NCBI GenBank assembly: GCA_017534445.1
Contig: JAFXWC010000038.1
Coordinates: 111,138-175,137, forward strand
Direction: 5' to 3'
DNA from: Treponema sp.
GTDB taxonomy: Bacteria > Spirochaetota > Spirochaetia > Treponematales > Treponemataceae
DNA: 64,000 nt
Shown here: positions 25,514-33,768 of the stretch, piece by piece
Numbering within the stretch: position 1 is the stretch's first letter
Layout of the letters: each line of letters starts with the position of its first letter
Made by a program: the position numbers and the translations under genes
Notes under the pieces: generated by a model
What the model saw: only the letters and a program-made list of their open reading frames with translations
Told to the model about the DNA's origin: nothing
The model's database searches: none

Positions 25514-26629
25514 ATGAACAAACCGTATCAAATACCAGAACTTCCGTTAGCTTTCAATTTTGAATCTGTCACAATTTACAAGCAGCTTACTCTTGCATCC
25601 CGTGCGCTTGCCGAGTTAAAAGGTGTCGCAAAAACAATACCGAATGAAACTATTTTGCTCAATACACTTGTTTTACAAGAAGCCAAAGATAGTTCCGAAG
25701 TCGAAAATATCGTTACTACGCAAGATGAACTCTACAAGGCAGATTTGGATTTAAAAGAAACTGTGACGAAGGCCGCTCAAAAGGAAGTTATCCGTTACAG
25801 GCAGGCCATGCACACAGGGTTTGATTTGGTACGAAAAAATAAACTTTTAACAAATGCTGTAATAAAACAGATTCAGCAGGAACTTGAAGAAAATACTGCC
25901 GGATTTCGTGCTGTGCCGGGAACGACATTGAAAAATAATCAGAATGAAACTGTTTACACTCCACCGCAGACAAAAGATGAGATTGTTCGGTTGATGACAA
26001 ATCTTGAACGCTTTATAAATGACAGTTCGGTATGTGATCTAGACCCGCTTGTAAAACTTCCGATTATTCATCATCAGTTTGAAAGCATTCATCCTTTTTA
26101 TGACGGAAACGGCAGAACCGGCCGCATAATCAATATTTTGTATCTTGTTGCAAATGACTTGCTTGATTTGCCGATTCTCTATCTTAGCCGTTATATAAAT
26201 CATAATAAAGCTGAATACTATCAATTGATTCAGAAAATACGCGACAATGCCCCTGATAACGAAAACGATTGGGAAAATTGGATTGTATTTATGCTGAAAG
26301 GTGTTGAACTGACGGCAAAGGAAACAGTCGTTTTGATTAACGAGATAAAGAATCTTATGCAGGATTATAAAATGAAGCTAAGACCTTTGTTCGGCTCAAA
26401 ATATAATCATGAGCTTTTGAACAACCTTTTCCGTCACCCATATACTAAGATTGAATACATTATGCGGGATTTGGAAGTAACTAGACTGACGGCAACTAAA
26501 TATCTTGATGAACTGGTTTCTGCCAATCTTGTCATTAAGATAAAAGTTGGAACTAGCAATTATTATATAAATCAGCAATTAGTAGATTTGTTCATAAATC
26601 AAGCAAATTTATATAATTTAAATGTATAA
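25514..26629 (+). CDS. Fic family AMPylase-like protein with inhibitory helix and winged helix
   Basis: A 371-residue Fic protein. The active-site motif HPFYDGNGR is complete (His193 to Arg201), so AMP or another nucleotide part could be transferred to a target protein. An N-terminal inhibitory motif S/TxxxE/N is present as SSEVEN (60-65), which marks the class where the inhibitory helix lies in the same chain before the Fic core. The C-terminal 60 residues look like a winged helix (MRDLEVTRLTATKYLDELV). It follows mcrC by 12 bases with a strong AGGAGG site and so belongs to the restriction operon by position. Targets are unknown. Confidence 0.87.
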   Translation: MNKPYQIPELPLAFNFESVTIYKQLTLASRALAELKGVAKTIPNETILLNTLVLQEAKDSSEVENIVTTQDELYKADLDLKETVTKAAQKEVIRYRQAMHTGFDLVRKNKLLTNAVIKQIQQELEENTAGFRAVPGTTLKNNQNETVYTPPQTKDEIVRLMTNLERFINDSSVCDLDPLVKLPIIHHQFESIHPFYDGNGRTGRIINILYLVANDLLDLPILYLSRYINHNKAEYYQLIQKIRDNAPDNENDWENWIVFMLKGVELTAKETVVLINEIKNLMQDYKMKLRPLFGSKYNHELLNNLFRHPYTKIEYIMRDLEVTRLTATKYLDELVSANLVIKIKVGTSNYYINQQLVDLFINQANLYNLNV

Positions 26630-26733
26630 AAAATCAAAATTTTTATACATTTAAGCTGCCTAATGTATAGAAATTTCAAATTTTTATACATTACAATAGG
26701 AGAATGTTAAAAAAACATAAATTTTTTAACATT
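26621..26733. repeat. Three consecutive AT-rich inverted repeats after fic
   Basis: Three perfect inverted repeats follow each other. IR1 has AATGTATAAAAA (26621-26632) and TTTTTATACATT (26640-26651) and overlaps the fic stop codon. IR2 has TAATGTATA (26661-26669) and TATACATTA (26685-26693). IR3 has AATGTTAAAAAA (26703-26714) and TTTTTTAACATT (26722-26733). The first could act as a terminator; the shared TGTATA...TATACA core also suits operators. A fourth related repeat lies at 26908-26937. Confidence 0.75.
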
Positions 26734-26983
26734 AGATTTCAGAATTATCGTAGCAGTGATGCGGCTAACTATCGCGGGCGTTGCGGGCGGCGTTTGAGCC
26801 CGCAGAAGGGGTAGCGGAAGACACCGCAGCGGAGCGAGGAGGCTGGAGCGAGGGGAAGGCATTCCCCTCCTTTGTGCAAAAATCCGCAAAATTTACGCTT
26901 TTCCCCACGAAAAAATGTATAAAACATACACTTTTTCGTTGGAATAATTGTTTTTTTGCGCGCTTATCCTATACTATTCATAT
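26734..26983. repeat. GC-rich repeat block at the right edge of the island
   Basis: A GC-rich block at about 26760-26870 (GCGGCTAACTATCGCGGGCG, GGGTAGCGGAAGACACCG, GGAGCGAGGAGGCTGGAGCG) contrasts sharply with the AT-rich sequence on both sides and shares the GGCTAAC motif with other repeats in the window. It is followed by an imperfect inverted repeat (CGAAAAAATGTAT and ATACACTTTTTCG, 26908-26937) just upstream of the 2H phosphoesterase. No gene is seen. The block marks the change from island to chromosome. Confidence 0.6.
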
Positions 26984-27547
26984 ATGAAAAAGAACAGCAA
27001 GCTGCCATATTCTTCTTATGCGGTGTCTCTTTTCCCGGATGACGGGGTTGCGGAAAGGATTCGCAGGATATGCGGGGGGCTTTCACGGGCTACGGGGAAC
27101 GGTTTTATGGTTCAGAATGACGTGCCGCCACATCTTACGCTGGGGATTTTTCATGCGGCGGATGAAGAGCTTGCACAGATGGAAGTCTGTTTCCGCGAGT
27201 TTGCACTTAAGGCAAGGGACTGCATCTCTAATCTTTGCCTGGACTTTTGCGGGGTGGATTCATTTTTGGACAAGGTGATTTTCTTGAGGCTGCAGAAGGA
27301 CGAGCCCCTTTGTTTTTTGAACAGGATTTTGCATGAGTCTTTTCTTTTGCATTTTGAAAGCGGCGACAACAGGAACTATCTTCCGCAAAACTGGTGCCCC
27401 CATATTGCGCTTGGGGTAAAGCTTTCGCACGACCAGTTTGAAAAGGGTATGGAATTTTTAAAGGGCGTTCCCCTGCCCGAAAAGGCTGCGGTGGCCCACA
27501 TTGGGCTTGCACTTTGCAAACCCTTTATTCCAATTTGTGAGTTGTGA
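26984..27547 (+). CDS. 2H phosphoesterase superfamily protein (2'-5' RNA ligase/LigT-like)
   Basis: The ATG at 26984 gives a 187-residue protein; the in-frame ATG at 26948 would add an unconserved hydrophobic dozen. Two H-x-T/A motifs typical of 2H phosphoesterases are present: HLTLG (His50) and HIALG near residue 145, with Ala in place of the usual Thr/Ser in the second. Such enzymes act on cyclic or 2'-5' phosphodiesters in RNA or nucleotides. The N-terminal YSSYAVSLFPDDGVAERI fits. Specific substrate unknown. It converges on the TPR gene 27556-28707. Confidence 0.75.
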   Translation: MKKNSKLPYSSYAVSLFPDDGVAERIRRICGGLSRATGNGFMVQNDVPPHLTLGIFHAADEELAQMEVCFREFALKARDCISNLCLDFCGVDSFLDKVIFLRLQKDEPLCFLNRILHESFLLHFESGDNRNYLPQNWCPHIALGVKLSHDQFEKGMEFLKGVPLPEKAAVAHIGLALCKPFIPICEL

Positions 27548-27555
27548 ATTGTATT

Positions 27556-28707
27556 TTACAAGGCACCAAGGCTCTGCATTTGGGCAGCGGCAATTTTGTC
27601 GGCAGGGTCTATTTCCAGAACGGTCCTAAAATATTTGGCGGCTTCTTCTTTTTGGCCAAGTTTTAGGAACAGGCAGCCCAGGTTGCTGATTATCTTTGTG
27701 TTTTCGGGGTCCATTGAAAGGGCATCGTTGAGCGAGTCCTGGGCACCGTCTATGTCGCCGGTTTCCATCTGGCAGATTGCAAGTTCGTTGAGTGTGTCGG
27801 CGCTTTCGTCCCCACCCTCACATTCGCGTGCTTTTTCAAAGGCCTTGAGTGCGTCTTCAAAGCGTTCCAGACGGCGCAAACCCCAGCCCAAGAGGAACCA
27901 TGCATTCCAGACGGCGGGATTGTCCTGCAGGAACATGCGTACTTCTTCCAAACCTTCTTCTTCCTTGCCACCGGCAATAAGTTCGTAGGCATGATGGAAG
28001 CGGTCGCTGGAAAGGTTGCGGCTGTCTATTTTGTTGATGATTTCCTGGGCACGCTCCTTTTTGTAAAGGCCGTTTTCGCCCAAGTCTTCGTCTTTTGTGT
28101 CGGAGGTTAGCGCAAGGAAGCTTTCAAAGGCACCCTTTGCCTCGCCATAATTGCGCTGCTTTAGGTAGAAGAATCCTGCGTTAAAGAAGGCATCCGGTAT
28201 TTCCGGGTCGCTGTCCATTGCCTCTTTGTAGTAGCCCAGTGCGGAAGAGTCGTAGGCGTCGGCATCTTCGTTCATGCCGTTTTTGCGGTAGGAGTCGGCC
28301 CTTTGGTCAAAGAAGATGGCCATGTTAAGGATTATAGCCTTGTCTGCGGGATCAAGTCCGTGCAGGGCAGACCAAATTTCTTCTGCCAAGTCCCAGTCTT
28401 CGTTGCGGGTCTTTAGGATTGCGGCTTCCCCAAGTTCTTTCTTGATGTTGGGGCGGGCTTCGGTGATTATCTTGCGGTAATAGTCAAGGTGCTCGTTTGT
28501 CTTGTCATAGGCAAGGACCGTAAGTATGCCGGAAAGTATCTGCTCTTGGGTAAGCTCCTTCATGTCAAAGCTTCCAGAATCATCGGCATCTTTTTTCTGC
28601 ACCGGAAGCAGTATCTCCGGGTCTACTTTTATTGCGTGGTCCGAAAGGGCAAAATCAGAAGGCAACTTTATAAAATAAACTGAGTCTAAGGGATTTACGG
28701 GATTCAT
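27556..28707 (-). CDS. Cytoplasmic tetratricopeptide repeat protein
   Basis: A 383-residue, acidic, soluble TPR protein without signal peptide. At least six TPR-like units are visible (AFFNAGFFYLKQRNYGEAKGA, LLGWGLRRLERFEDALKAFE, LAICQMETGDIDGAQDSLND, LGCLFLKLGQKEEAAKYFRT, each cut short here). The start follows AAGGAAG. Likely a protein-interaction scaffold. No neighbour suggests a specific partner; the PilZ gene upstream on the same strand is 99 bases away. Confidence 0.8.
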   Translation of the reverse strand: MNPVNPLDSVYFIKLPSDFALSDHAIKVDPEILLPVQKKDADDSGSFDMKELTQEQILSGILTVLAYDKTNEHLDYYRKIITEARPNIKKELGEAAILKTRNEDWDLAEEIWSALHGLDPADKAIILNMAIFFDQRADSYRKNGMNEDADAYDSSALGYYKEAMDSDPEIPDAFFNAGFFYLKQRNYGEAKGAFESFLALTSDTKDEDLGENGLYKKERAQEIINKIDSRNLSSDRFHHAYELIAGGKEEEGLEEVRMFLQDNPAVWNAWFLLGWGLRRLERFEDALKAFEKARECEGGDESADTLNELAICQMETGDIDGAQDSLNDALSMDPENTKIISNLGCLFLKLGQKEEAAKYFRTVLEIDPADKIAAAQMQSLGAL

Positions 28708-28806
28708 TTTTCTTCCTTAAAAAGCGTGAAAATATGGCTGCTTGCGATAATTCTGTTAACAGATGCCCCTGTGGAACCGGGCATAAACCCGGAACCAAGG
28801 CATTTT

Positions 28807-29682
28807 TTACTGAGATGAACCGCTTGAGGAACCCTGAGAGTCTGACTGGCTCTGCATTTCCTTGGCAGAAGCGTCCAATTCATTCTTTCTTACAGAAGTA
28901 AGGTAATTGTTGATGTGAATCTTGTAGGAAAGCGTAACGGATTCTTCCGAGAACTGGATGTTTGCGGCAACAATGTCCTTTCTGCCTTCAACTTCGCTGG
29001 TAGAAACAATGTGGCCCCTAAGGTTGATTATTTCATGCGGCTCGTCAAATTCAAGGTTAAGCAAAACTTCCTTGTCTTTAAGGAACTGAGGAAGGCCCAA
29101 AAGCAGGACTTTTGCACCACCAAAGGAAAGGTCGCGCAAAATGCAGTGGCGGGGAACATTCTGAATAGTAATAATACTTTCTTCTTTTGGAATTCCAAGC
29201 TTTCTGCAGGACTCCTGGGTAAGAATTATGCGGTCTTCCTTTCTTTTTATTGCGTTTGCGTTTGCATCAATCAGGTGGCCAATTTTTTCTATAAAGTCAT
29301 CCGGCGGCTTTTGCGTGTAAATAACTTCAAGCACGGCAAGGTCGCGGCTGTTCATATAAGAAGAAATGGTGCCAATCTTTCCGCTGATAAGGAAAGTCAT
29401 CATCTGACCGTCATTCTGGTAAAAACAATAACGCAAGTTTACTGCCGGGGCATCCCTGCGGGCAAGCTGCTGGAAGGCACCGCCTTTTGTACCGATTATA
29501 ATCTTTGCCTTTGTAAACGACGTTGAGTTGATTATACACGGCCACTGGTTGCCAGTACACTTAATGTAAATTTGGCGTGGATCCAAAGACAGAGTATGCA
29601 TAATGTCTTTTGTAAACGCTATTTCCGTATCACGGTATTCTTCGTAATAGCGTCCAATTTGTTGATTGGTTAAGACTGCCAT
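28807..29682 (-). CDS. PilZ domain protein (probable c-di-GMP receptor)
   Basis: A 291-residue protein. The C-terminal PilZ domain carries an R-rich motif IKRKEDRI and the D/NxSxxG motif as LRDLSFGGAKV, so both c-di-GMP binding motifs look intact. The N-terminal 130 residues form another beta-rich domain (CFYQNDGQMMTFLISGKIG), as in YcgR-like or spirochaete PilZ proteins. The final 25 residues are Ser/Gln-rich and probably disordered. It is likely to link c-di-GMP to motility or envelope functions, inferred from the family. Confidence 0.85.
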   Translation of the reverse strand: MAVLTNQQIGRYYEEYRDTEIAFTKDIMHTLSLDPRQIYIKCTGNQWPCIINSTSFTKAKIIIGTKGGAFQQLARRDAPAVNLRYCFYQNDGQMMTFLISGKIGTISSYMNSRDLAVLEVIYTQKPPDDFIEKIGHLIDANANAIKRKEDRIILTQESCRKLGIPKEESIITIQNVPRHCILRDLSFGGAKVLLLGLPQFLKDKEVLLNLEFDEPHEIINLRGHIVSTSEVEGRKDIVAANIQFSEESVTLSYKIHINNYLTSVRKNELDASAKEMQSQSDSQGSSSGSSQ

Positions 29683-29750
29683 ATCCTATATAATAATGAA
29701 TAATTCCCTACTTGTAAAGATTTAAATTGAATTTTGTAATTTTCTGGACC

Positions 29751-29792
29751 GCACTTTGTTTGCAGAAGAAAAGCTTCATTTGCAAAGTGCAG
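29751..29792. terminator. Hairpin downstream of the acyltransferase gene
   Basis: GCACTTTG and CAAAGTGC form the ends of a stem whose interior also pairs partly (TTTGCAGAAG with CTTCATTTGCA). It lies just after the leftward acyltransferase stop codon. The T run is poor, so terminator function is uncertain. Confidence 0.45.
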
Positions 29793-29802
29793 CCTCCCAA
29801 AA

Positions 29803-30708
29803 CTAGTAAATTTTCTGGATTTCCTCGTGCTGTTTCTCCAAAAGCTCCATTACATGGTCTATCATTTTCTGTTTTGGGTCAGCCTCGTCTTCCGGCAAAG
29901 AAGCAAGATATTCCTTGCGTAAAGGCTTGCACTCTATTACGGGGCTTGCCGTAAAAATCATCTTTGCAGGGGCAACAAGGTCGTCCAGCATGTCTTCGTT
30001 CTGAATTTCAAGGATGCTGCCGTTAATGCTGACCAAAATTACAATGTCAAACATGCGCAGGTAGCTGTCTATCTCGCGCAAACCACGCTTTGTTTCCGGA
30101 TGGCCGGGCCTGTAGCGGGTTCCAGAGGGGAAAACAAGGATTACCTGTCCCCTTCTCTTGCAGTCATCCATGGCATGCATGGCGGCCAGGTTGATTTTTC
30201 TTGCCTTCTGTTCCTCTGCCTTGGCCTCCTCTTCCGTAGCGGCATTCTTTTCGTTTGTGTCCAGGCTGCGGGTAGGATAAATTACAACGCGGGTAAAACT
30301 TTCCGCAAAGGCGCGCACGATGGGGCTTGCCTCGTTAAGCTTCATTCCTGCAATGGCAACGATTCTCTTGGAAAGGTCAGAAAGCTTTTCCTTGCCCGAA
30401 TGCTCAAGCATGTAGCAAAAGGCGGGAAGGTCTGTATTGGAATAGTGCTCCATAAGGATAAGGCCACGCTTACCTGCGCAAACCTCATCATAGAACTTTT
30501 CAAAATTTTCCGTACCCTCAAGGTGGCTCTCCGGCAAAGTATTGTCTTCCACGAGCGCATCCATAATCTTACGGGTCGTGGGATTCTCTTCCTGGTAAAC
30601 ATTGGTGCTGTCAATCTTAGCAGCCGCAACAGAAAGACTTGCAAGCTTCTTAAACGATTCACCGTAGCGCTCTTTAAGCGACATCTTTCTGACAGACTCT
30701 TTTTCCAT
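29803..30708 (-). CDS. PlsC-like phospholipid/glycerolipid acyltransferase
   Basis: A protein of about 300 residues; the ATG at 30708 has GGAG nine bases upstream and is preferred to the one at 30714. The acyltransferase HxxxxD motif appears as MEHYSNTDLPAF, and the second substrate motif as FPSGTRYRPG. These are features of 1-acylglycerol-3-phosphate and related acyltransferases acting at the inner membrane. No clear membrane segment is seen, so peripheral attachment is likely. Substrate specificity cannot be told. Confidence 0.75.
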   Translation of the reverse strand: MEKESVRKMSLKERYGESFKKLASLSVAAAKIDSTNVYQEENPTTRKIMDALVEDNTLPESHLEGTENFEKFYDEVCAGKRGLILMEHYSNTDLPAFCYMLEHSGKEKLSDLSKRIVAIAGMKLNEASPIVRAFAESFTRVVIYPTRSLDTNEKNAATEEEAKAEEQKARKINLAAMHAMDDCKRRGQVILVFPSGTRYRPGHPETKRGLREIDSYLRMFDIVILVSINGSILEIQNEDMLDDLVAPAKMIFTASPVIECKPLRKEYLASLPEDEADPKQKMIDHVMELLEKQHEEIQKIY

Positions 30709-30714
30709 AAACAT

Positions 30715-31002
30715 GAACTCCGTTGTGTGTAATAGGGCATCTCTCGTGAATTCCTATTTTAAGTCGAAAAGGGCACAAAGGTCAATCAGTGGGCAGAGCG
30801 CATGTAGAATGCAAATACAAATGTTAACACGAAAGCACTTGCATCCCACATCCATTGTGGCAAGGGATAAATATATATGGTGAAAAACAAAAAAGGCAGC
30901 ATAAAAAAGCACGGCAGGCAGCTAAAGGAATGGCTGTCCCAAAAGCAAGTGCCGCAAAAAAATTCAGAAGGCTAATTACTAACACTACCCTAAACAAGTT
31001 CA
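30715..31002. other. Intergenic region with no recognised gene
   Basis: The stretch upstream of the acyltransferase start is moderately AT-rich, contains CGGAG for that gene and presumably its promoter. No open frame with a ribosome binding site or family similarity is seen. It leads directly into the inverted-repeat element at 31003. Confidence 0.5.
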
Positions 31003-31177
31003 CTTGGAAATCAATTTTGTGTGCAGCGGAAGGCAAATCTGGCTGAAGCCCGCATTGGAGCGGAACGTACCCGGCAGCGTAGCTTCAAGCCGCACAGCGA
31101 GTTTAATTTCCTATTCCACGACACCGCGGGGTTCAGACGGATTTGACTGGGAGCGGAACACAAAATTGATTTCCAAG
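31003..31177. mobile_element. MITE-like element with 20-bp terminal inverted repeats, copy 1
   Basis: The left end CTTGGAAATCAATTTTGTGT (31003-31022) is exactly complementary to the right end ACACAAAATTGATTTCCAAG (31158-31177), and similarity continues outward with a one-base gap and inward into GCAGCGG / AGCGGA. The 135-base interior has no gene. A related element with changed but still matching ends is at 39141-39307. Confidence 0.7.
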
Positions 31178-31232
31178 GTGACTCCGATTAACGCATTGAA
31201 CAGCAGCGCGTAATTTGTTATAGTATTATAAT

Positions 31233-33575
31233 ATGGCAGAATTATTGGCACCCGCCGGAAATGTAGAAGCTCTTGACGCCGCTATCGGGGAAGGCGCAGA
31301 CGCAGTTTATTTGGGACTCAAAAGCTTTAACGCGAGAATGCGTTCCTCCAACTTTGCTTGGAGGGAATTTGAAGGCACGGTTCAAAGCCTTCATTCGCGC
31401 GGAAAAAAAGTTTACGTTACCGTGAACACCGTTTGCGAGGAAAACGAAACAGAACGCCTCTACCGCTTTTTGGCCTACCTGAACGACGTTGGGCCGGACG
31501 GTCTAATTGTGCAGGATTTTGGGGTTGCCCGCATGTGCCAGGAATTTTTTCCCAAGCTGGAACTTCACGCATCCACCCAGATGAACGTGGAAAGCGCAGC
31601 CGCGGCTAACGTCTTGCAGAAGCAGGGCTTTAAGCGCGTTGTTGTAGCAAGGGAACTTGGCCTTGACGAAATTAAGTCAATCAAGCAGAACACCACTGCA
31701 GAAATAGAAATGTTCGTACACGGAGCCTTGTGCGTAAGCGAAAGCGGTCTCTGCCTCTTTTCCAGCTTCCTTGGCGGAAAGTCTGCAAACCGCGGCCAAT
31801 GTGCACAGGCATGCCGCCGCATCTACACAGCGGAACTTACCAGCGGAGACAACAAGGGCTACTACTTCTCCCCCTGCGACCTTCAGCTTTTGGAGCACAT
31901 CCCCGACCTTATGGAACTTGGCGTAGACAGCTTTAAAATAGAAGGAAGAATGAAGAGCGCCGAATACGTAGGTGCCGTTACAGCCGCCTACCGCTACGTA
32001 ATGGACCACTGGAAGGAAGACAAAAAGGGTTCCATTGCAGAAGGAAAGCGCATTTTAAGCACAGACTTTGCCCGCAGCAAAACCGACTACTGGTACGGCT
32101 TTTCTTCGGAAAAAGACGGAATCGAAAATGCCGGGCAAAAGATTCTTAACCCTTCACAGGCCGGAGGAACTGGCATTTACCTTGGAAGAATTCAGGAAAT
32201 ACGCCCGGTTACCAAAGAAGAGCTTGAAAAGGCACAGGAAAACCTTGCCGCAGGAACGGAAGCAAAGAGAATACAGATGGCCTTTTTGGGAGGGGGAAGC
32301 TACGACCCGGACGCAGGAGACAGCATACGCTTGCACCGCAGGGACGACACTGGCCGCGAGTCACACAAGGTTCGCGTTGTTACCATTGACGAAAAAGGCC
32401 GCCGCTGGATAGACATTCCTTCTGACTTTAAGAGGCAGGATAACGTTTACCTCTTGCAGACAAAATCCATGTCCAAAAGGTACAAGCGCGTACTGCCCCA
32501 GGATTTGTCCAAGTTCAAAAAGCAGCCCGGCGGGGAAACACTTCCCGTTATGGATTTAACGCCAGCCGCAAAAAATGAGCTTGACTGGTTCCCGGAAGGA
32601 CTTTATGTGGGCGTTTCTTCGGTTCAAGACGCATTTGTGGTACAGGCCCTGCATCCTGTCCGCCTCCTGCTTGAGCTGAATTCGGAAACATCATACGACC
32701 TTATCAAAAAGGACAACGGCACTACACCGCTTCTCCCCTTCAGCAAAAAGATGGTCTTCATATCGCTTGACCCTTACGCACCGGAAGCTTCATACGCAGA
32801 CCTTGAGCAAAAGATAGACGTGCTCATACAAAAGGGCTACCTGAATTACGTGGTAAACAACCTTGCCCACCTTGCAATCCTTAAAAAGCGGGTAAAAAAA
32901 GACGGACTTCACCTTATGGCAGGCCCCTACCTCTACACCTTCAACCGCTGGGCAGTTAGCTTCTTGGAAAACCAGGGGCTTATGGCTTTACAGATGCCCT
33001 ATGAAAATTCAGAGGCAAACCTTTCACAAACATTCCTTTCTGCAAAGGAAAGAAGCCGCGTACTTGTGCCGGTCTTTGCCTACCCTTCACTTTTCCGCAT
33101 GAGGTTCAAGCTGCCATCTGACTATGAATTCACCTACTTCTCGGACAAGCAGGAAATGGAATTCAAGGTGAACTCCACCGATGACGGTTCATTCGTAATG
33201 CCGGAATTCCCCTTTAGCATACTGGACAAAATTCCCGCCCTCAATTCAAACGGCTGGAACCGCATGCTGATTGACTTCTTTAAGACCCGCGTTCTTAAAA
33301 GCAACATGCGCGACCTAATTTCCATGATGCGCAACAGCACAACCGTACAGGATTCAAGCAGATTCAACTGGAAGGACGGCTTCTACAACGAAGACAAAAT
33401 GGAAGCCTACAAGGCAGTTGCAGAACGCGAAAAGGCAGAAAAAGAGGCCGCTGCAAAGGCAAGGCGCTTTTACGGACCAAAGACTACGGCAAAAAAGGAA
33501 AGGTCTCGCGCAGACAACAAAAGCTCCAACCGAAGCTTTACAAAAAGGGCAGAACGCAAGGGCTTCAACAAATAG
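31233..33575 (+). CDS. U32 family protein (RlhA/YdcP-like RNA hydroxylation type)
   Basis: A 780-residue protein. The N-terminal half is a U32 domain: MAELLAPAGNVEALDAAIGE, DGLIVQDFGVAR, LHASTQMNVES, VHGALCVSESGLCLFS and NRGQCAQACRR. Four Cys (ALC, GLC, GQC, QAC) fit the iron-sulfur site seen in RlhA/TrhP-type RNA hydroxylation proteins, although the family was named as peptidases. DSFKIEGRMKSAEYV follows. The last 45 residues are very basic and low-complexity (KARRFYGPKTTAKKERSR), suggesting RNA contact. Longer than E. coli RlhA. Monocistronic. Confidence 0.82.
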   Translation: MAELLAPAGNVEALDAAIGEGADAVYLGLKSFNARMRSSNFAWREFEGTVQSLHSRGKKVYVTVNTVCEENETERLYRFLAYLNDVGPDGLIVQDFGVARMCQEFFPKLELHASTQMNVESAAAANVLQKQGFKRVVVARELGLDEIKSIKQNTTAEIEMFVHGALCVSESGLCLFSSFLGGKSANRGQCAQACRRIYTAELTSGDNKGYYFSPCDLQLLEHIPDLMELGVDSFKIEGRMKSAEYVGAVTAAYRYVMDHWKEDKKGSIAEGKRILSTDFARSKTDYWYGFSSEKDGIENAGQKILNPSQAGGTGIYLGRIQEIRPVTKEELEKAQENLAAGTEAKRIQMAFLGGGSYDPDAGDSIRLHRRDDTGRESHKVRVVTIDEKGRRWIDIPSDFKRQDNVYLLQTKSMSKRYKRVLPQDLSKFKKQPGGETLPVMDLTPAAKNELDWFPEGLYVGVSSVQDAFVVQALHPVRLLLELNSETSYDLIKKDNGTTPLLPFSKKMVFISLDPYAPEASYADLEQKIDVLIQKGYLNYVVNNLAHLAILKKRVKKDGLHLMAGPYLYTFNRWAVSFLENQGLMALQMPYENSEANLSQTFLSAKERSRVLVPVFAYPSLFRMRFKLPSDYEFTYFSDKQEMEFKVNSTDDGSFVMPEFPFSILDKIPALNSNGWNRMLIDFFKTRVLKSNMRDLISMMRNSTTVQDSSRFNWKDGFYNEDKMEAYKAVAEREKAEKEAAAKARRFYGPKTTAKKERSRADNKSSNRSFTKRAERKGFNK

Positions 33576-33599
33576 CAATCTGGCAGAAAGTCTTTAGGA

Positions 33600-33765
33600 C
33601 GGGAGTCCTTCATGCTCTACCATTTTACCTTTTGGCTAACTCGACCAACATGCCTCTGCGCCACCGCCCTTCCAGGCTTCGCTAACGCTCATCCCCGCGC
33701 AAGCGCGTGGACTAAAGGCCTTCCACGGCGGCGTAGGTTGCTGGGCTTTCGCTTTGCAAACAAAA
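33600..33765 (-). repeat. Divergent family A-like repeat
   Basis: A GC-rich block with GGCTAACTCGACC, CCACCGCCCTTCCAGGC, GCAAGCGCGTGGAC and CGGCGGCGTAGGTTGCTGGG. It resembles family A in reverse orientation (CCCTTCC core) but is more divergent. It lies in the gap between the U32 gene and the convergent small gene. Confidence 0.5.
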
Positions 33766-33768
33766 AAG

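Noticed and set aside
26621..26733. CRISPR array
   Set aside because: The repeats are inverted, unequal in spacing and only three in number. No cas genes are near.
31003..31177. Integron attC-like recombination site
   Set aside because: Variable interiors with complementary ends made me consider this, as treponemes can carry integrons. The required RYYYAAC/GTTRRRY core ends are absent, and no integrase or cassette array is present.
30824..31213. Short frames on both strands between the acyltransferase and U32 genes
   Set aside because: They cross the inverted-repeat element and have no start signal or recognisable protein.
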